Shown here: positions 52,114-61,444 of the stretch, in pieces
Layout: each line of letters opens with the position of its first letter
Position numbering within the stretch: position 1 is the first letter of the stretch
NCBI GenBank assembly: GCA_934045905.1
Contig: OW203765.1
Span: 23,410,159-23,474,158, forward strand
Source: Leuctra nigra
Lineage: Eukaryota; Arthropoda; Insecta; Plecoptera; Leuctridae
Direction: 5' to 3'
Length of the DNA stretch: 64,000 bases
Position numbers and translations under genes: made by a program
Notes under the pieces: generated by a model
Database searches by the model: none
What the model was told of the DNA's origin: nothing
The model's input: the letters and a program-made list of their open reading frames with translations, nothing else

Positions 52114-52955
52114 ATCTGTACCTCAGAGGTAAAAGGCACGAAGTCCATTTCAATGATTCTAGTGGTGAGTTCAAAAACCCGTAATTCTGCCTTCATTCAA
52201 TCATATTTCTAATAAATATTTAATATTTAATCTACCGGTTAATCAATTAAATTTAAAATACGCGAACTCTTGGACATAATCATCACAAATTAAAATAATA
52301 AAAGATACAACACAATATTTCGAATTTGTTTCAATCTCCTTCATCAGGTGCACACTGACGTGAAATCCACCTCGACCGCCAAACCCCAGATAAAAACAGC
52401 TGATGTAAACAACAAACCGCCAGCTCAATCACAACACAGATAGCAGCTATAACCGGCTAAAAACCAAAGGAGTTTGAATTCGACCCGTGATTTCGACACT
52501 CGTCAAATTCCCAATTGTGTAATACAAATAATAATAAATACCTATAGACTTATAGATGCTTATAGTGCGCTGTGACGGGGTGTTTATAAGCCAGTTTTGT
52601 TTATATCAGTTGTTTTTATCTGGTTTTTGGCGGTCGAGTTTGATTTCACGTCAGTGTGCACCTGAAGAAAATGATAGAAACATCTTCGAAATATTGTGTT
52701 GTATCTTATTGTATTGTTTAAATTGGTGACGATATCGGTGTACCTATGTCCAAGAATTCGTGTGTTTCAAATATTTATAATAGTGAAATAGCAGTAGTTT
52801 TGTAAGAAAAGACTTAGGTAATAAAACTGGAATTCAAGACAAGGCAATTGGCAATTGATAGATCTTGATTACTATATGATTCCAAATGTGTGCAACACAA
52901 AAGAGAGAAAATGGATATCGGAACTTCTGCCTCTGAGGTTCAGATTGATCTCTTA
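52114..52955. mobile_element. Family C MITE split by a fold-back element
   Basis: The left end CTGTACCTCAGAGGTAAAAG (52118 onward) and the right end GAACTTCTGCCTCTGAGGTT (about 52920) belong to one family C copy. Between them (about 52260-52768) lies a fold-back: arms about 52303-52414 and 52603-52712 pair over more than 100 bases (CTCGACCGCCAAACCCCAGA against TCTGGTTTTTGGCGGTCGAG), with outer CTTGGACATAATC and its partner ATGTCCAAG. Confidence 0.7.
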
Positions 52956-53984
52956 TTAGTTCCAGCATCTTGATCCATCGCCACTTTTGCTTGATCGAGC
53001 GTTAAGAGATGATCTATTTGCTTTAAATCAATAAATATAACACATTTATCGCGATTTCTGTTGATTTATGAAGTCAGTGAGAGATGAAGCACATTGAACG
53101 TAATTACCAATAAACACGAGAATCGCTTTGTGGGATGTTTGAAGACATGCCGAAATGATACGTATACTTACTCATCCTTTAATTTCTACCATTTTCAGGA
53201 AATATTAAAAATACAAGTAAAAGCGACAGTTACATTAATTTGTGTAGATATAACAATTTTTCTCTTTCATTGATCTTCGCATTTTATTGCAAATGCGTAA
53301 TTTTGCAAATACCAAGAGTAGAGGGAATTTCATTTACATCTTTGAAGGAAAAAGTTCGCCTATTATAGGGACACATAACTTCACAGTGGAATGTAGGTAT
53401 ACCTAACTAAAATCCTATAAAAAACATTCATATCCAAGATTCAAATGTAATATTAACTCTAATAGTTATACTTTGGTTTTTCAGTCTAGATTGCACTGGA
53501 TTCCTTTGATTCCTTTGTTTTGATTAAACTTGTGCAATTTCAGAAGCATAATTGAGTATTGCACCCACATTTATGGATTTAATTTTCTGAGTAATTTCTT
53601 TACGAATCAGAATGTCACGTTTTGGTTTGGATGTACAATGGTCACCGAATACAGAGATATTTTTCATGGGTCTTACTGGCATGGTGAGCTGTGTTATTCT
53701 GTTTATATCTGCTGGAAATACTTAATTTGTGTTAGAAAATGCACTTTTATGCAAAGTATACGTACCCATACTCAACAAAATGATGCAATACAATTTTCAA
53801 AAACAACTGACTGTAAGAAACTTGCTTCGTTTTTTATTTCGAGCTAGGTTGCTTTTAATTTTTTTTCTTTCCAGTAGTAAAATTTTTGAACATTGAGTAA
53901 GCTCACTAAGCTAAATGATGCAACACACATACTTACTACCTACATCTTGAGTGCAAATCGTCATTTTGAGGATGCGGTACATCT

Positions 53985-54056
53985 TCTTTTGATCTCGTCG
54001 CGACCGAATTCATTTCATTACGCCGAAATGTATTCGGTCGCGACGAGATCAAAAGA
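53985..54056. repeat. Near-perfect palindrome
   Basis: TCTTTTGATCTCGTCGCGAC is mirrored by GTCGCGACGAGATCAAAAGA, with arms of about 32 bases and one mismatch region around an 8-base loop. The core contains TCGCGA. Confidence 0.85.
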
Positions 54057-54341
54057 GATATAGAATAGGTACCCAGAGATCTAATAAACTTCAATGTGAA
54101 GTTGAATCGTGTGTCACTCCCTGCTCGATTTTTTTTAAAGTTATATTACTCTGGAGACAAAACTAAAATAAACCTTCGAAGATGTGTAAAATGTACTAAC
54201 GTGTCCAGAAATGTAGACTGATCAATTCTTCAAGTTCTAGGTTTGAAACTATTCTACCATTTGTGCATTTTATAATTCCCGATTAGGAAAAACTATTGAT
54301 TAACCGCTTATTATATCGGGAGATTGTACAGCCAAGCCTTA

Positions 54342-54525
54342 AGGCTGATGCACAATTGACGCGGACGGACGACGCGGACGGACGACGGAGACGGATACAA
54401 TGTTAAAGTCGTCGTCCGTCTGCGTCCGATTGTGAACAGCCAGAGTGAATATGTCATACCTAAACATCGTATCCGTCTCCGACGTCTGTCCGCGTCGTCC
54501 GTCTGCGTCAATTGTGCATCGGCCT
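54342..54525. mobile_element. PIF/Harbinger-like MITE, 184 bp, TSD TTA
   Basis: The left AGGCTGATGCACAATTGACG mirrors the right end CGTCAATTGTGCATCGGCCT. TTA flanks both ends (54339-54341, 54526-54528). The inner GACGGACGACGGAGACGG runs pair with CCGTCTCCGACGTCTGTCC. A diverged partial relative lies at 54650-54780. Confidence 0.8.
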
Positions 54526-54958
54526 TTAGTTAACATCTAGATCTTATTCCTTCAACATTTTCAACAAAAATATATATAAAAAAAACGTAATGATTGGTCA
54601 ATGGGGAATATTTTGGGTTGCTTCTTCGCAAGGCGTCGAAATTCCGCATTTAAGGTCGATGCACAATTGATGCAGATACGGACGACCGAGACGGACGACG
54701 GAGACGGATACGATGTTTAGGTTTTGTCATACTTAAGCATCGCGTCGTCCGTCCGCGTCCGAATTGTGAACAGCAGAGTTAATTTGTCAATTCACTGATT
54801 GAAATTTGTTAGTAAATTTGTCGATTCACTCTGCTGTTTTAGAAATCAAGTACCTATTTCAAAGAATGCCCTCTTCAGGACCAGTTGCAATGTGTCACCA
54901 GATGGACAGACGTGTTTTGATTTCTTTACGAGGCAATGAATGACGTGTCACCTTACAG

Positions 54959-55076
54959 ATCATCACGGCGTTCGAGGACCCGTTCTTGACACTGGCCGAT
55001 GACGTCAACTCCACCTGGACCACTGAGATTCCAGACGAGCTGGTGTCGCCTCCTTGGCAAGGCATCGTGAAGATAG
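54959..55076 (+). CDS. Membrane protein exon: extracellular segment
   Basis: First recognised exon of the plus-strand gene. The acceptor is GTCACCTTACAG and the donor G|GTGAGC. Only phase 0 entry is open; the exon ends in phase 1. It encodes ITAFEDPFLTLADDVNSTW and a run ending PPWQGIVKI. N17 of this partial product is in an N-S-T sequon, so the segment is probably extracellular. The final residues start a hydrophobic block completed by the next exon. Since exon 1 of the gene is not here, at least one upstream exon carrying the start codon, and probably a first membrane segment, must lie to the left; none was identified with confidence between 25.7 and 54.9 kb. The family is not recognised. 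Confidence 0.75.
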
Positions 55077-55194
55077 GTGAGCTCATCATGTAGTTGGAGG
55101 ATGATAATCCTCGTGGAACAAGAGCCCCACAACAACAACAAGAGTAACCGCTGGCTAGCAGAGCATGTAGTTTCAACTGGTATTGTTCTTGCAG

Positions 55195-55280
55195 TGATGG
55201 TCGGCTTGATACTGGCGCGCAGCTGCACAGTGCATCTTTACATCGCATCCTACATCATCCTCCTCTGGCCGCTCTTCCTG
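55195..55280 (+). CDS. Membrane protein exon: transmembrane block
   Basis: The acceptor is TTGTTCTTGCAG and the donor CTG|GTAAGC. The exon completes a valine codon split across the intron (phase 1) and adds 28 codons, ending in phase 0. The product, MVGLILARSCTVHLYIASYI then ILLWPLFL, is strongly hydrophobic and with the preceding IVKI forms residues 36-68: one long or two short membrane passes. The intron before it is only 118 bases, unusually short next to the others. Confidence 0.8.
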
Positions 55281-55723
55281 GTAAGCTGTGCACATTTTCT
55301 ATGAATAGCCTTACAGGGCGTGAAATCCTACATTACTGCAACCTCAAGCACTTTTACATCTCATGTAGGAGGCGAAGATTGTTGAGGATTTGCATCATAG
55401 GATTGCAGACGTGTATGTTGTTGGGCTTATAGCTCCCAATTCCAAGGACGGTTTAATGCCCGTTGAGATACTGATATCTGAAGACTGAAGGGTGATTTTT
55501 TACATTAAACCCTACCAACCACCTCAGTCTTGCCCAATTGCAGCAACTATACTAACCAGCGAGCTAACTGAACTAACTGACAGGACGCCATTACCCCCCC
55601 CCCCCCCCCCGCCAATTGAACAGCGCTCGATGGAGATCTTTTGAGAGTTGAATGATTACATTTCTAACACGAAAGCTAGTTTAGAGTTTGTTTCACAAAG
55701 AGAACTACCTAACCTTGTAGCCT
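55281..55723. other. Intron sequence
   Basis: No coding signal. A 17-base C run lies at 55594-55610. The 85-bp array of splice acceptors starts just after it. Confidence 0.6.
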
Positions 55724-56710
55724 TGTCTGTACAGGAGCATCACGCCACGCTGATGCTGCCCTGGCTGGTGGTGGCTGTGCGCATGCCCCGTGCCATGACT
55801 CATGACCTTGTCTGTACAGGAGCATCACGCCACGCTGATGCTGCCCTGGCTGGTGGTGGCTGTGCGCATGCCCCGTGCCATGACTCATGACCTTGTCTGT
55901 ACAGGAGCATCATGCCACGCTGATGCTGCCCTGGCTGGTGGTGGCTGTGCGCATGCCCCGTGCCATGACTCATGACCTTGTCTGTATAGGAGCATCACGC
56001 CACGCTGATGCTGCCCTGGCTGGTGGTGGCTGTGCGCATGCCCCGTGCCATGACTCATGACCTTGTCTGTACAGGAGCACCACGCCACGCTGATGCTGCC
56101 CTGGCTGGTGGTGGCTGTGCGCATGCCCCGTGCCATGACTCATGACCTTGTCTGTACAGGAGCATCACGCCACGCTGATGCTGCCCTGGCTGGTGGTGGC
56201 TGTGCGCATGCCCCGTGCCATGACTCATGACCTTGTCTGTACAGGAGCATCACGCCACGCTGATGCTGCCCTGGCTGGTGGTGGCTGTGCGCATGCCCCG
56301 TGCCATGACTCATGACCTTGTCTGTACAGGAGCATCACGCCACGCTGATGCTGCCCTGGCTGGTGGTGGCTGTGCGCATGCCCCGTGCCATGACTCATGA
56401 CCTTGTCTGTACAGGAGCATCACGCCACGCTGATGCTGCCCTGGCTGGTGGTGGCTGTGCGCATGCCCCGTGCCATGACTCATGACCTTGTCTGTACAGG
56501 AGCATCACGCCACGCTGATGCTGCCCTGGCTGGTGGTGGCTGTGCGCATGCCCCGTGCCATGACTCATGACCTTGTCTGTACAGGAGCATCACGCCACGC
56601 TGATGCTGCCCTGGCTGGTGGTGGCTGTGCGCATGCCCCGTGCCATGACTCATGACCTTGTCTGTACAGGAGCATCACGCCACGCTGATGCTGCCCTGGC
56701 TGGTGGTGGC
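55724..56710 (+). repeat. 85-bp minisatellite, 12 units, spanning a 3' splice site
   Basis: Units at exactly 85-base spacing: the GAGCATCACGCCACGCTGAT exon start recurs at 55735, 55820, 55905 and so on to 56670. Each unit holds intron end CCTTGTCTGTACAG, 41 exon bases (GAG to GTGGTGGC), then intronic TGTGCGCATGCCCCGTGCC and ATGACTCATGA. Single-base variants are rare (GTATAG instead of GTACAG at 55984-55989; GAGCACCAC at 56075). Because 85 is not a multiple of three, entry at any acceptor but the last meets a stop about two units later. Confidence 0.95.
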
Positions 56711-56832
56711 AGCAGTCCGCAACATCATCTCCGAAGTGACCGCCTTCTTCATGGGCTCAGCCATTTGTGTTCATCACAGCCAGCTGAACGGCACATGTGT
56801 GGAGTTCATGCTCGCCAAGGGAATGTGGCTGA
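56670..56832 (+). CDS. Membrane protein exon: transmembrane block and second loop
   Basis: This is the last of twelve identical acceptors (TGTCTGTACAG), chosen because it alone reads into the intact exon. Phase 0 entry, donor CTGA|GTGAGT, phase 1 exit. It encodes residues 69-122 of the partial product: a hydrophobic block around LMLPWLVVAAV and VTAFFMGSAICV, then a loop with N108 in an N-G-T sequon and cysteines 101 and 111, then the start of the next membrane block (VEFMLAKGMWL). Two sequons separated by two hydrophobic blocks agree with a topology in which both loops are extracellular, though R85, N86 and E90 interrupt the second block. Confidence 0.85.
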
Positions 56833-56984
56833 GTGAGTACCGATACAACTTACAAGTCTTAAAGACGTATCAAATTGTTCAAGAAAGATCCACTCGGGCC
56901 GGCCTCACCACTCCAGACGGACTTTCCCCCGAATCAGGTCCCACCGGTCCGAAACGTCCCGCCCCACGGTTCGTCACTTCTGGC

Positions 56985-57130
56985 CTGTCCTGCTCACCAG
57001 TACTGGACTCCCCTGGACCGGGTCCATTTGGTTGACCCCTCGCCATGACCTTCCTTTATATTCAACAAAGAAAGAAACAATCCTAATGTGCGCAATAATG
57101 ACCTCGCTGTTGACGCGCAATTAAGCACCG
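56985..57130. repeat. Dispersed repeat shared with 16840-16990
   Basis: Contains AGTACTGGACTCCCCTGG, CCATTTGGTTGACCCCTCGC and AATGACCTCGCTGTTGACGC, in the same order as the other copy. Confidence 0.6.
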
Positions 57131-57303
57131 CTTAGCATGCTCTTGTATATGAAACGTGACTTGCTTTAGTTCATGACCAAGGAGGTTACGTGGAGTGGCC
57201 ATTCGCCGCGCGGATTGAAGCCGACTTTCTGCAGGCATATTTCCCTTTACGCGCCAAAAACTCCAGGCATAGGAACAAGTCGCCACATCGCACGCGGTCA
57301 TAC

Positions 57304-57645
57304 CCGCGCAGTTGCAAGAGTTCCAGGAACATTTTAATTGCGCGCCAATGAATACACTTAGGGAGATGCGGTTTGTAACATTGTTTAACTAAGACTCTGA
57401 GGATACTTCAAATAGTTGCGACGTTACAGCAAGTTGAATGTAGAACACTTTTTGTGTATTCCGAGTTCTTTTCAAAACGTTCCCAGACATATTTTAATTG
57501 CGTGCCACCCAAAATGTAAAAAGTGAATCGATAAATGGGAGGTGATGGCTTAGAGTCTCAGTTAAACAATGTTACGAGCCGCATCTCTCTAAGTGTATTC
57601 ATTGGCGCGCAATTAAATATTCCTGGGACTCTTGGAACTGCGCTC
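57304..57645. mobile_element. Fold-back element in the intron
   Basis: Arms of about 100 bases: the left GCGCAGTTGCAAGAGTTCCA...AATTGCGCGCCAATGAATAC mirrors the right GTATTCATTGGCGCGCAATT...CTTGGAACTGCGC. The inner TTGTTTAACTAAGACTC pairs with GAGTCTCAGTTAAACAA. Confidence 0.8.
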
Positions 57646-57791
57646 GCATGCGCGCGTGCGAATGCAATCGTTTTCTATCTGGAATTTTTCCTCCTGGAAG
57701 GAGTGGCGGCTAGCCGGGAGTGGCTTCCAAGTTGTAGCGTACGCCGGTATAGCGGTTGGACTCTCCAGAAGAATATAACTATAACCTCCTT

Positions 57792-57863
57792 GTGCATGAC
57801 ACGTGACCTGCTCTAGTGCATGACACGTGACCTGCTCTAGTGCATGACACGTGACCTGCTCTA
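57792..57863 (+). repeat. 24-bp tandem repeat (three units) at a 3' splice site
   Basis: Three exact copies of GTGCATGACACGTGACCTGC plus TCTA. Each ends in CTCTAG when joined to the next G, so the acceptor before the exon at 57865 is preceded by two more identical CTCTAG sites at 24-base spacing. Confidence 0.95.
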
Positions 57864-57864
57864 G

Positions 57865-58096
57865 TGCCCGGCATGTACATGTGGCTGAGCACGCTGTACC
57901 TCTACCACGACCTGCGCTCCACGGCGCCGGGCGTGCTGCCGCTGAGCTTGCGCGCGCCGCTGATGAGTGCCCGACGGCGACGCTGCACTCTGCTGGCGGA
58001 TGAGCGAGTGCTGCGACGGAGGCTGTGGGATGAGGTGACGTCAAAGGAGACGCACACGAAGAAGCAGCCCTGGGTGGAAGGGACAAGATGTATGAG
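57865..58096 (+). CDS. Membrane protein exon: last membrane block and start of tail
   Basis: The acceptor is GACCTGCTCTAG; the split codon A|TG gives M123. It encodes MPGMYMWLSTLYLYHDL, completing the last membrane block together with the preceding exon, then a basic tail start (LMSARRRRCTLLADERVLRR) and VTSKETHTKKQPWVEG. A run of arginines right after the membrane block suits the cytoplasmic side. Two donors are possible, ATGAG|GTGGGT (58097) or TGG|GTAAGA six bases later. Only the first (phase 2) fits the next exon's frame with the acceptors seen, so it was chosen although GTAAGA is the better consensus. Confidence 0.8.
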
Positions 58097-58443
58097 GTGG
58101 GTAAGAACTCACCAATATCATCATGGTTGCGGACTGTCGGGGTTTTCACCACTTCTAAGTCCGAAAGGATCCTGTATATCTGGAACCAGGGTAGCGTACC
58201 GCTAGCGCTCCTAGAACCTACAACTGCGTCATTTGGGGCGGAGCTACTCGCTATATTATAGACGAAAGTGTCAAATTGAAATTACAATAATTACTGAATT
58301 TAACTTTCTCGGAAAATTTTAAACTATATTTAAATTTTAACATTTGATATAAACTAACATTAATGGCCCGTCTTTCATTGCTCTGCTAAATTTTAAACAG
58401 TTCATTAGTACTGTATTGCCATGGCAAAAACCAATAATATTCC

Positions 58444-59078
58444 TTAAGGTGGCTGTATATCACGTGACTTTATTTCTCTACATCCGATCAAAAGAAATAG
58501 TTACCTATGAGTACATACCTTACATCGTTTATGTTGAGTATTCCAAGGTGATTTATGAAGGAATTTCACTGCATACTGGAGCTTATCAATATTTGCAGTC
58601 AATATTATTTAATTTTGCAGTGATTTTATAATAAAAACAACACAAATTTCGTGTATACGTAAGCGTGTGAAGACTGTCAAAACTAAGTGCTGTTCGTTTA
58701 ATCATTATATTCATAATAGTGGATATAATTAATATCTCAACATTTCACTGGAAAGACGAAGAATGAGCGCATGTTATACATTCTGACATTGCGTCAGGTT
58801 TGTGATGCATATATGCCTTATTATTAGAGTAATGTTTGCTGTTTTTGGCAACTCGTAGAATTTCCTTCAACTTCAGGTCTTGATTTGAGAATATTTAGGT
58901 GCATGGAAGTAAAATCATCTAATAAGTTATTTTCGCAGTTCTTTTCTGCGTAGAATTAGTTCCAATAGATGTGTCCTAACTTATCTGATGAGTGAGAAGT
59001 ATTTGCTGAACTGAACCCTTCCAATAGAAAATGTGTAGCTTTTTGGTTAAAAAGTCACGTGATATACCGCCACCTTAA
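58444..59078. mobile_element. 635-bp TTAA-flanked element, copy 1
   Basis: The left TTAAGGTGGCTGTATATCAC mirrors the right GTGATATACCGCCACCTTAA. Copy 2 at 61445-62079 has the same length and nearly the same sequence in the same orientation. TTAA at both ends fits a piggyBac-type target duplication, though TTAA could belong to the element. The interior has no intact protein. Confidence 0.85.
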
Positions 59079-59374
59079 ATGACCGTTTGAGCGATATAGA
59101 ATTAATTTAACATTTGAATCGGAAGTATCTATGTAGTGTCTATGCTTATGGCCTTTGCCATTTATTAAATAATTTTTGGCTAACATTTGCGATCTCACAC
59201 ATTTGTTAGAACCATTGCGTCACCATTTAAGATTTGATTTGAGTGAAGCAGCACAATAAGTAGCATGATATTGGTTATAAAAGCACATTCAATTATAAGA
59301 ATAATCAGATCCATGAAGACAAATTGCGCTCTTCTGAGTTCTGTCTGCTTGTTGACGAGAGATGTTCGGGCTAG

Positions 59375-59582
59375 ATCCGTCTCCATGGACAACGACCTGA
59401 ACGCCGAGCTCCCCGACGCCGACGCCGCCGCGACGCTGCACCAGCACCGCAGTCTGGACTCCCTGCGCGATCGCCTCACCTGGGACTGGGACGCCATCAG
59501 TCACGTGGTGCAGGCCAGGCAGGAGGAGGATGCCAAGCTGTCGCTCGACCAGAAGGCCAAGGCGTTCCTGGCGCTCTCCCAG
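59375..59582 (+). CDS. Cytoplasmic tail exon, charged and helical
   Basis: Phase 2 entry after GTTCGGGCTAG, phase 0 exit at CTCTCCCAG|GTAGGA. An alternative acceptor GCTCTTCTGAG (exon from about 59335) keeps the frame and has a better pyrimidine run, so the start is uncertain. It encodes SVSMDNDLNAELPDADAAAT, then LHQHRSLDSLRDRLTWDWDA and EEDAKLSLDQKAKAFLALSQ, rich in acidic and basic residues and likely helical. The last twelve codons (DQKAKAFLALSQ) are the first unit of a 19-unit 50-bp array. Only this first donor avoids a frameshift: reading on gives a stop within about 54 bases. Confidence 0.8.
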
Positions 59583-60495
59583 GTAGGAACATTCAGGACC
59601 AGAAGGCCAAGGCGTTCCTGGCGCTCTCCCAGGTAGGAACATTCAGGACCAGAAGGCCAAGGCGTTCCTGGCGCTCTACCAGGTAGGAACATTCAGGACC
59701 AGAAGGCCAAGGCGTTCCTGGCGCTCTCCCAGGTAGGAACATTCAGGACCAGAAGGCCAAGGCGTTCCTGGCGCTCTCCTAGGTAGGAACATTCAGGACC
59801 AGAAGGCCAAGGCGTTCCTGGCGCTCTACCAGGTAGGAACATTCAGGACCAGAAGGCCAAGGCGTTCCTGGCGCTCTCCCAGGTAGGAACATTCAGGACC
59901 AGAAGGCCAAGGCGTTCCTGGCGCTCTCCCAGGTAGGAACATTCAGGACCAGAAGGCCAAGGCGTTCCTGGGTCTCTCCCAGGTAGGAACATTCAGGACC
60001 AGAAGGCCAAGGCGTTCCTGGCGCTCTCCCAGGTAGGAACATTCAGGACCAGAAGGCCAAGGCGTTCCTGGCGCTCTCCCAGGTAGGAACATTCAGGACC
60101 AGAAGGCCAAGGCGTTCCTGGCGCTCTCCCAGGTAGGAACATTCAGGACCAGAAGGCCAAGGCGTTCCTGGCGCTCTCCCAGGTAGGAACATTCAGGACC
60201 AGAAGGCCAAGGCGTTCCTGGCGCTCTCCTAGGTAGGAACATTCAGGACCAGAAGGCCAAGGCGTTCCTGGCGCTCTACCAGGTAGGAACATTCAGGACT
60301 AGAAGGCCAAGGCGTTCCTGGCGCTCTCCCAGGTAGGAACATTCAGGACCAGAAGGCCAAGGCGTTCCTGGCGCTCTCCCAGGTAGGAACATTCAGGACC
60401 AGAAGGCCAAGGCGTTCCTGGCGCTCTCCCAGGTAGGAACATTCAGGACCAGAAGGCCAAGGCGTTCCTCGCGCTCTCCCAGGTATAGGAACATT
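59547..60495 (+). repeat. 50-bp minisatellite, 19 units, spanning a 5' splice site
   Basis: Each unit is 36 exon bases (GACCAGAAGGCCAAGGCGTT...CTCTCCCAG) plus GTAGGAACATTCAG. GACC starts at 59547 and every 50 bases to 60447. Variants include CTCTACCAG, CTCTCCTAG and GGTCTC in single units, and the last unit has GTATAGGAAC. Every unit is thus framed by ATTCAG on its left and CAG|GTAGGA on its right, except the first, which continues the exon. Confidence 0.95.
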
Positions 60496-60643
60496 CAGGA
60501 ACATGGGTTGTAACTACATATTTCCCTGATCAGTTCTATACCTTCGACGCAGAAGGTCCGAAGTCGAGGTCAATTCTTAAACTTACTCGTTTTCAGACCG
60601 TTCACATTTTTTTTGTTTAAAACCTGAAAAAGTTGACAACTAA

Positions 60644-61179
60644 AGGCGCGTTTACAACAAAATTAACGTTCGAAAATTAAGAAAATTAACGCAATTTCAA
60701 TTTTCAAGCCCATGTTAACTTATGGATTCGTTCACAACGAAATTTGGTAAATTAACGTACGCCAATTTCACCTCAAAGTAGACCTACTTCCTACTTTCAA
60801 GTCGAACGTTAAGTGGCGCATGCGCACAGTCACCCTCTCACTTCATCTCCACCTCGACTCCAGCTGGCGGCGCCATCTTGTTTTCAGTGTGATGCATTTA
60901 CTATTTCGTAATGAATGACTCCAAATTAATTACAGAGACTCAGTTTCGAGAGTATTTTGTAAGAAAAGTGTATATTAGTGTACAAAGACAAGTTGTAGGT
61001 TATCAGATGTGTGTGAGTAGGTTGTGATATTATAATGTTATGTTAAATCCGATCGCGCTCTCAACAACATAACCTTACTTTACGATTTGTTACGTTTCGA
61101 AAGTGGTTGTGAACTAGATGAAATTGCGTTAATTTTGCAACGTTAATTTTAGAACGTTAATTTTGTTGTAAACGCGGCT
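60644..61179. mobile_element. PIF/Harbinger-like MITE, 536 bp, TSD TAA
   Basis: The left AGGCGCGTTTACAACAAAAT mirrors the right ATTTTGTTGTAAACGCGGCT, and inverted similarity extends about 28 bases. TAA flanks both ends (60641-60643 and 61180-61182). The flanks GAAAAAGTTGACAAC and GTCTTCAACTTGTTG together resemble an uninterrupted repeat at about 23375-23430. Confidence 0.85.
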
Positions 61180-61444
61180 TAAGTCTTCAACTTGTTGAAG
61201 TTTCATACAACGTAGATGTAAAATGGTTTGAAAACGTTAATCTCAAGAATTGTCCTCCTGCTTTCGCCACGTATTATTAGGTAGTAATTTTTGTGACATA
61301 CACCATTTTCAAAGAGAATATTTCAATATAACTGTATTCGCGTACTTATTTCTGTTTTCATATGATTCAATTTGATTACATGATTTGAAAAGTGTGCAAC
61401 GAAAAATCGACAAAATGGTCATCGCGACTTCAGCGTCTAAGGAG

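Noticed and set aside
55885..56836. Open frames on both strands across the 85-bp array
   Set aside because: Repeat-driven. The only supported reading is the last unit joined to the intact exon.
58037..58044. TGACGTCA sites outside family A (about 3483, 6003, 18330, 30223, 58037, 63493)
   Set aside because: Single sites occur by chance at a modest rate in 64 kb, and one or more fall in coding sequence. Without the adjoining ETS and YY1 motifs they were not called regulatory.
57613..58152. 179-codon minus-strand open frame
   Set aside because: It lies opposite the supported plus-strand exon at 57865-58096, whose GC-rich codons create open frames on the other strand, and opposite the 24-bp repeat. 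No splice sites or domain support it.
59289..59692. Minus-strand frames of 63-117 codons over the 50-bp array
   Set aside because: They are shadows of the repeated exon end; the plus-strand frame joins its neighbours in phase.
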